From Candidozyma auris (taxonomy: Eukaryota > Ascomycota > Pichiomycetes > Serinales > Metschnikowiaceae), in contig NC_072816.1 in assembly GCF_003013715.1 (NCBI RefSeq), positions 372,001 to 436,000 on the forward strand: 64,000 nt of DNA, given 5' to 3'. This document shows positions 59,101 to 64,000 of the stretch, piece after piece; position 1 is the first letter of the stretch, and each line of letters begins with the position of its first letter. Both the position numbers and the translations under genes were made by a program. The notes under the pieces were generated by a model. It saw only the letters and a program-made list of their open reading frames with translations, was not told the origin of the DNA and did no database searches.

Positions 59101-59601
59101 TTTCTTAACTATCGAGGCAGAAGAGGGTATATCACGAAGTTCAAATGGAAGTAAGTGGAATGGAACCAAATCCCGTGCTGACCGTCGTTACTGTTTAGGC
59201 TGAGCCTCTATATACAGGTATACACATTCTGGCACAATTTTTAATAGGCGAGGGAAGCAGAGGAGATTTTTGAGGTAAGAAATTTCCAAATATCCTTCCA
59301 GTAGCTTATTCTAGCATCAATTGAACTGATAATTACAGTCGAATACCGCAATATTTTGATCTTTGTTGAAGAACGCGTACTCATGACCCACGCACGGACC
59401 TCGATTTCATGATTTGTTGTGCATTTTATTCAGGCCGTGACAAGTCCAGCTTCATGATATCACATGTAGTCTCAATCGTGGCGATGACATCATTCATGCC
59501 AAAAATATGGTCGGACTGATTAGGTAGAATAAGCAATCCAGAACTACTCGAGTGTTCCTGCTTGTAGGTATTCCGCACTTTTCGACTTGAAAGGAATCAG
59601 A

Positions 59602-59877
59602 ATGCGAGGCTTCAAAAATAGGACGATGCTTTTATTCCAAAGAACGACGTTGGAAGATGCAGCCCCGAAAAGGAGAAAAATCAACGCCTCTGATAATAGA
59701 ATGCAACCTGAATTACTAAAGAAGGATTCCGAACATTTGGAAGTAAACGACAAAATGGACACTTTAACATTTGCGTCTGAATGTCCTTGTGGTCACCTAC
59801 ATGGCCCCTGTGAGGATCACTACCATGACATATCTGCGGTGGGACTAAGTTCTAATATGATGAGAGGCCCTCCTTGA
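59602..59877 (+). CDS. Small Cys/His-containing hypothetical protein
   Basis: An ATG-initiated 91-codon frame. It begins MRGFKNRTMLLFQRTTLEDA, contains a basic PKRRK patch that could be a nuclear signal, and ends with a metal-ligand-like cluster CPCGHLHGPCEDHYHD. A hairpin lies 58 bp beyond the stop codon. I recognise no family. It may be a real small protein, the end of a spliced gene, or chance. Confidence 0.35.
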   Translation: MRGFKNRTMLLFQRTTLEDAAPKRRKINASDNRMQPELLKKDSEHLEVNDKMDTLTFASECPCGHLHGPCEDHYHDISAVGLSSNMMRGPP

Positions 59878-59934
59878 TATAGTCTTGCCCTTCTAAAAAC
59901 CGTGAGAGCCAATCCTCTTCAACCTATTTTGGGG

Positions 59935-59950
59935 TCGGGCCATCCCGACG
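59935..59950. other. Short hairpin GTCGGG-CCAT-CCCGAC
   Basis: A six-base perfect stem with a four-base loop, with partly complementary TTTT and AAAA flanks. It could be part of a small structured RNA or a chance palindrome. Confidence 0.3.
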
Positions 59951-60748
59951 AAAACCCTACCCGTATCACCCATACTTGAAGTAACGGGAATTACTACCGG
60001 GCATGCTATCTTGAATTAAGCGGCGTGTTCAGGCAGTGTACTTTCAACAGTATTAAATGTTCACATCCGTGGGCAAATTTCGGATGCGAACCAAATATGT
60101 AACGTCTACCTTCAGAATGAGTACACAGAGTCAGCGGAATTTCACTGAGTGGAGTACAAATTCTGAAAACGTATGTGGCCAGCATGCCAATTATGTCTCC
60201 TACGTCATACCTCAAAATAAAGGTGTGGTGTTATCTAACCGAGAAACTGCAAGTACTAATCTTTATACGGACTGCATGTCATTTATGAGTATGGCTAACG
60301 CCCGCTGTCAGACTGCCATGGTTTTTCTATTTGATCCAGTCAAAAGGTTCTAGTAACCTTACGATCCTTCGTTTCTTACCAGAACTACTCAAAAACGTAC
60401 CCAAAATGTATTTGAGAATTTCTTGAAACATTAGCGAAAGAGTCGTGTCATACGCATGATAAGGCAGGCTCACTCGGTGCCAGTGAACACCAAAAAGGAA
60501 AGCAAAAAAGGGATCAAGTTATCTACTCAATAAAATTACTCCTGCGATGCTTAGTCGCACATAGCCCCCTAATATTTGGTCAAGAATGCACAACGAGCTT
60601 TCGTTGAGTAAGTAATATTAATTGTGGAGTCCTTACTCATTTGAACCACACTTTGCGCAAGCCAGCCCTTAGCTAACTACATAAATAGAAGTCATTGCAT
60701 AACCTAATATGAACTTAAATAGGGGGAATCGACAAGTTATTTCAATAA

Positions 60749-62428
60749 ATGGGGATCTCGAGAACTCTAAAAAACCAGCTTGTGGGTCCGGAAATTATAG
60801 AGGCACGCTCAGATCCAAATTCAACAGGACTGACAAGGAGAAGTTGCGAAAATCATGAGTTGGGCAAGAACTATTCGGTGACAGAAAGATCAGTATGTGT
60901 TGATGAGCCTTATATTGACCTTGAATTGAAGCTCTCACCAGAAGAAGTTGCCTACAGAGAGACTTCACGGGCTTTCAAAGTGAAAAAGTTTTTTTGGGAT
61001 GGCACTGGGAGACACCCTAAAGAGCAAAAGTACCTATGCAAATTGGACTTCTTCTTATTGAGTTCATCTATGTTGGGATACTTCATTAAGAACTTGAACC
61101 AATCTAATGTGACCACAGCTTATGTCAACGGTATGGATGAGTATTACCACATGGATCATAATCAGTACAACTATCTCGTTACTTTGTGGACTATAGGATA
61201 CATCATTGGACAAATCCCGTCTAATTTGGTATTACATCGCATATCTGCCAGATATTATTTAGGCGGCCTCGAGATTCTTTGGGCATTATTGACTCTTTTG
61301 ATGATTACATGCAAAAGCATCAAGTCTCTTTACGCCATACGATTTTTCTTGGGATTGTTAGAGTCGGGGTATTTTCCAGGTTTGGAGTACTTGGTTGGAA
61401 GTAACTACGGTGCATCAGAACTCTCAACAAGGTCAGCTTACTTTGCCGTTGCTGGAAATGCTGCGGGGTTGATCTCTGGACCCTTGCAATTAGCTGTCTT
61501 GAAGAGATTCAAAAACTCGTCTATGCCTCCATTTAAATGGATGTTTGTGTTTGATGCAGTCATTTCATTTCCTGTTGGTATCTACACTATGATAGTCGAT
61601 CCCAATACTCCCAGTACGACAGATGCATTTTACTTTAGTAAAGAGGATCGTTTAGTTGGTCTCGAAAGAAGAAGAAGAATAGGAGCCCAATTGAATACCA
61701 GAGAGAAATATCTGTGGAAAAAAATTAAAGGCTTTTTCACCACTTGGCATATCTATGTGTTTCCATTTCTATTTTTGGCCTACAACAACTCGTGTGCTGC
61801 CAACTCTCAACCCACATTTCAGACGTGGATGAAGCTTGAGCTCAAGTTATCTCCTGACAAATACAACACATTCCCCTCGATTTTAACGGCCTGTGGAATA
61901 GGAACAACATTGATATTAGCATATTCTCATAACTTCATTGGCGGGAGAAAGAACCACTTTTACGTTTTTAGTTACTTCGTGTGCGTCATGATTGGATGTG
62001 CACTTCTTTCTTATTGGCATATTCCAAGAGGGCTTCATTGGTTCTGTTACTTTCTCACTGGAATCCCGACATCCTACGGCCAACCTTTTATATTCTCATG
62101 GGTTAATCGCCTTTTATTTGAAGATGACATGAAGAGAAATTTTGTGGTTGTTTGTACTAATACGTTGGCATATGTAACGGGAGCGTGGGTTCCCATTTTT
62201 GTTTGGAACACAGCAGACAAGCCAAGGTACCACATTGGATTCACATATACATCTTGTCTAGCTTCTTTTGGAATTATTATGACTGGTATGGCTTGGTATT
62301 TAACGTGCAGAGACCAGCGACGCCAGAAGGATAGGGCCGAGTACGCGGGAACAGACCAAAGTGACGAGAGTCTAGTGGTTTCAGAGACTTACCACGCAGA
62401 GTCTTTACAGAAGGGCCTCGTTCCTTGA
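60749..62428 (+). CDS. MFS permease of the allantoate/pantothenate (DAL5/FEN2) family
   Basis: A 559-residue, 12-span transporter of the anion:cation symporter branch. After a 90-residue hydrophilic N-terminus comes [20 protein letters not shown], then [60 protein letters not shown] and [20 protein letters not shown]. These are hallmark stretches shared by Fen2, Seo1, Liz1 and related carriers. The substrate could be pantothenate, allantoate or another small carboxylate; sequence alone does not decide. The first ATG in frame is used. It is convergent with NHP2. Confidence 0.85.
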   Translation: MGISRTLKNQLVGPEIIEARSDPNSTGLTRRSCENHELGKNYSVTERSVCVDEPYIDLELKLSPEEVAYRETSRAFKVKKFFWDGTGRHPKEQKYLCKLDFFLLSSSMLGYFIKNLNQSNVTTAYVNGMDEYYHMDHNQYNYLVTLWTIGYIIGQIPSNLVLHRISARYYLGGLEILWALLTLLMITCKSIKSLYAIRFFLGLLESGYFPGLEYLVGSNYGASELSTRSAYFAVAGNAAGLISGPLQLAVLKRFKNSSMPPFKWMFVFDAVISFPVGIYTMIVDPNTPSTTDAFYFSKEDRLVGLERRRRIGAQLNTREKYLWKKIKGFFTTWHIYVFPFLFLAYNNSCAANSQPTFQTWMKLELKLSPDKYNTFPSILTACGIGTTLILAYSHNFIGGRKNHFYVFSYFVCVMIGCALLSYWHIPRGLHWFCYFLTGIPTSYGQPFIFSWVNRLLFEDDMKRNFVVVCTNTLAYVTGAWVPIFVWNTADKPRYHIGFTYTSCLASFGIIMTGMAWYLTCRDQRRQKDRAEYAGTDQSDESLVVSETYHAESLQKGLVP

Positions 62429-62502
62429 AAATTTAATGAAACTAAATATCCATTGCTATATGTTACAAACCTTCACTTTCTTATTATTTCGTGCAGTGTA
62501 GT

Positions 62503-62960
62503 CTATTCCAATGTAGCGACCTCTTTAACGAGCTCGTCATATGCATCCTTATACTCTTCAGCTTTTTCTGCGTTCTTCTTTGATTTGCCACCGCTTGGTA
62601 TCACGAAAACGCATGACGTTGGCCTCTTGGTTGCACCAGCAGATCCCAAATCTTCTTTTGAGGGAATAAAAATGTAAGGAACTGATGAATCCTCACATAG
62701 GACTGGAATATGGGAGATTACATCCGGAGGAGAGATATCTCCAGCAATGATGACAAGACCCTTTTCGCCTTTACGCAAAGCTTTGACGACTTCTTTGACT
62801 CCTCTCTTGACATGCTTAGCCTTTGAAGCCTTCTTGACGGTCTTGAGAACCTTCTTATTCAACTTCTTAGAGGCGAGAGGCTTCGCAAAAGGCAAAGCAG
62901 CAGCCTTTCGCTTGTCATAATTGTCTTCAACACTATCTTCGACTTTCTCCTTTTGGCCAT
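62503..62960 (-). CDS. NHP2: NHP2, H/ACA snoRNP core protein (frame broken at the start)
   Basis: An L7Ae-family RNA-binding protein almost identical to yeast Nhp2 over ALPFAKPLASKKLNKKVLKT, GVKEVVKALRKGEKGLVIIA, GDISPPDVISHIPVLCEDSS and the end region. It binds H/ACA snoRNAs in the complex with Cbf5, Gar1 and Nop10 for pseudouridylation. The conserved frame has no ATG: upstream it reads KEKVEDSVEDNYDKRKAAA and then meets a TAA without Met. An ATG at 62960 is in the next frame. One extra A in the AAAA run (T at 62951-62954 on plus) would join them to start MAKKEKVEDS. NHP2 is essential in yeast, so an assembly error is likelier than a pseudogene. Confidence 0.9.
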
Positions 62961-63248
62961 TTCTTGATTTAAATAATGTGGAAGGTGAGCTACTTAATTT
63001 TTAGGTGATGAGATGGATGGTGCACGGGTTTTACCAGTACCATACAACTCCCATTTAAATTAAATTGCCTATCCTTTTTGTTTTGAGATTATTTACTTCA
63101 ATATTGAAGATTTTTGTGGCGTGCTCGAAAAAGTAAAATCATGTACCGATAAAGATCAATTTGCCTAAAGTTATGGTGGCTGGGTCTTTCTATGTAATTT
63201 CAACGTGCTGCATTTAGTCTTACATGAACTGCTACACTATTCGGTACG

Positions 63249-64000
63249 ATGTACCACGGCACCCAAAGGTACACTTTACGAGATCACAGCTCTCGAAAAA
63301 GAAAGCTCAATTACAGGCAAACCTCTGATGATCGCTTAAAGCCTCTCCTTCTCGAGAATCCGAAGATTCCTGATCCAGTAGACACAGTTGTCGAAGCGGG
63401 AAAGGTCATCACGTATATGAAAAGGATTGCTGGCGAAGCGGAAGAAGACACGGGCGCCTATTGTGTCAGAATCCTAATTGGAAATACAGAATCTTTGAGA
63501 CTTAATCTGGATGCTCAGACATTTATAGCTTCAGAGTTTGGCCTTTGCTCGATTTCTTTATCGGATAGCAGCCCATACAGCATCGATAGGATTCTCACTA
63601 TTCGTGGGACTTTGAAGAGTTTGCTGGCTGCTGCAGCCTTCTTATCCTATAAGCTTTCAAGTGATATGAATAATGTTCTCAAATCTGAGGCGTTCACTCT
63701 CAAATCACTGAATTACAAGATCGACATTTTAGTGGAAGCTGAGGAGCTAGAGTTGGATAACTTTGCGTCCAAAATGAGCTATTTTGACTCTTCCATGTAC
63801 GATTGTAACCGTCACCTCAATCATGTAACGTTGAAGGGCGACGTTCAGTACATTTTTAACACAGTTTATCAGGTTACAAAGAGATTTCCATTAAAGAAGT
63901 ATGTTCAGGACACAGAAATTAGGTCTTTACCAATCATCCGACTGCATGATCATGACCGTTTATTCAAATCAACAGAAACCGAAGCGGATTTACTAAAAAG
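63249..64000 (+). CDS. KH-like RNA-binding protein candidate (3' end cut by window)
   Basis: An open frame of at least 250 codons from the first ATG (an in-frame TGA lies upstream) to the window edge. The N-terminus is basic (SSRKRKLNYRQTSDDRLKPL). Around residues 70-145 there is AYCVRILIGNTESLRLNLDA and SISLSDSSPYSIDRILTIRG followed by a long helix TLKSLLAAAAFLSYKL. The strand-helix-strand pattern with SDxSPY..DRILTIRG resembles a degenerate KH domain as in fungal Hek2/Khd1 or Pbp2, without the GxxG loop being obvious. The assignment is tentative. It is divergent from NHP2, with about 290 bp between them. Confidence 0.45.
   Translation, partial: MYHGTQRYTLRDHSSRKRKLNYRQTSDDRLKPLLLENPKIPDPVDTVVEAGKVITYMKRIAGEAEEDTGAYCVRILIGNTESLRLNLDAQTFIASEFGLCSISLSDSSPYSIDRILTIRGTLKSLLAAAAFLSYKLSSDMNNVLKSEAFTLKSLNYKIDILVEAEELELDNFASKMSYFDSSMYDCNRHLNHVTLKGDVQYIFNTVYQVTKRFPLKKYVQDTEIRSLPIIRLHDHDRLFKSTETEADLLK

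Larger units (their letters stand above)
59101..60748. other. Intergenic region, SEC9 promoter to permease
   Basis: About 1.65 kb. It includes a 91-codon frame at 59602-59877 (listed separately), a hairpin-like GTCGGG-CCAT-CCCGAC at 59935-59950, and a 98-codon frame at 60057-60353 with an antisense companion; I do not find that frame convincing. Upstream of the permease is an AT-rich promoter-like part. Confidence 0.45.

Noticed and set aside
60057..60353. 98-residue plus-strand frame before the permease
   Set aside because: It overlaps an antisense frame of similar length and shows no recognisable pattern. Probably chance.
63000..63070. Spliced NHP2 with an upstream exon starting ATGGGAGTT before GTATGG
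   Set aside because: No branch-point sequence is visible and the joined frame runs into a stop codon. A one-base loss explains the frame better.

Overview
The window looks like a chromosome arm of a budding yeast of the CUG-Ser group. It is gene-dense, with about 33 recognisable nuclear genes, mostly intronless, in typical yeast order and spacing. The best sequence clue is the use of CTG: at four places (SEC9 codon 219, NCP1 codons 571 and 591, RRP4 codon 2) a CTG sits where I recall serine in the Saccharomyces cerevisiae protein. Conserved leucines in highly expressed RPS25 are all TTG. Products should therefore be read with CTG as serine. I cannot name the species.

Layout. 1-9.4 kb: 3'-truncated JIP5, an OSH1/OSH2-type oxysterol-binding protein, an enlarged p24-family protein, RRP4 and TRM5. 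9.9-13 kb: RNH203, then degenerate pieces of a non-LTR (LINE-like) retrotransposon, then PCNA (POL30) and a tRNA-Val(CAC). 13.5-22.4 kb: OSH3, a RING/TRAF-type zinc-finger protein, NSE3, NADPH-cytochrome P450 reductase (NCP1) and IPK1. 22.4-34 kb: AIM24-like protein, MKT1, a 2.4 kb gap, COX10, RPN8 and GPN2. 34-48.9 kb: a BUD27/URI-like protein, ACH1, MDJ1, a short NUP2, RPS25, COQ10, a PH-domain protein, CTR86, THR4 and TAM41. 48.9-51.2 kb is a second 2.3 kb gap. 51.2-64 kb: SAP30, CAC2, CUE1, a Ser/Thr-rich hypothetical protein, a frameshifted sugar transporter, SEC9, a pantothenate/allantoate-type permease, NHP2 without an in-frame start, and a truncated KH-like protein.

The genes are mostly housekeeping. 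Recurrent themes are mitochondrial biogenesis (COX10, COQ10, TAM41, MDJ1, AIM24, ACH1), RNA and ribosome metabolism (JIP5, RRP4, TRM5, NHP2, RPS25), membrane-contact and secretory functions (two FFAT-bearing oxysterol-binding proteins, p24, SEC9, CUE1, NCP1), and chromatin and replication (POL30, CAC2, SAP30, NSE3, RNH203). CTR86 next to THR4 matches the order I recall on S. cerevisiae chromosome III.

Most unusual points: a NUP2 orthologue with no FG dipeptide; a diverged repeat shared by two intergenic regions 25 kb apart; retrotransposon relics beside PCNA; and two single-base frameshifts, in NHP2 and a sugar transporter, both compatible with a lost A/T in a homopolymer and so possibly assembly errors. 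I found no CRISPR array, rRNA gene or intact mobile element. I saw no clearly novel multi-gene system.
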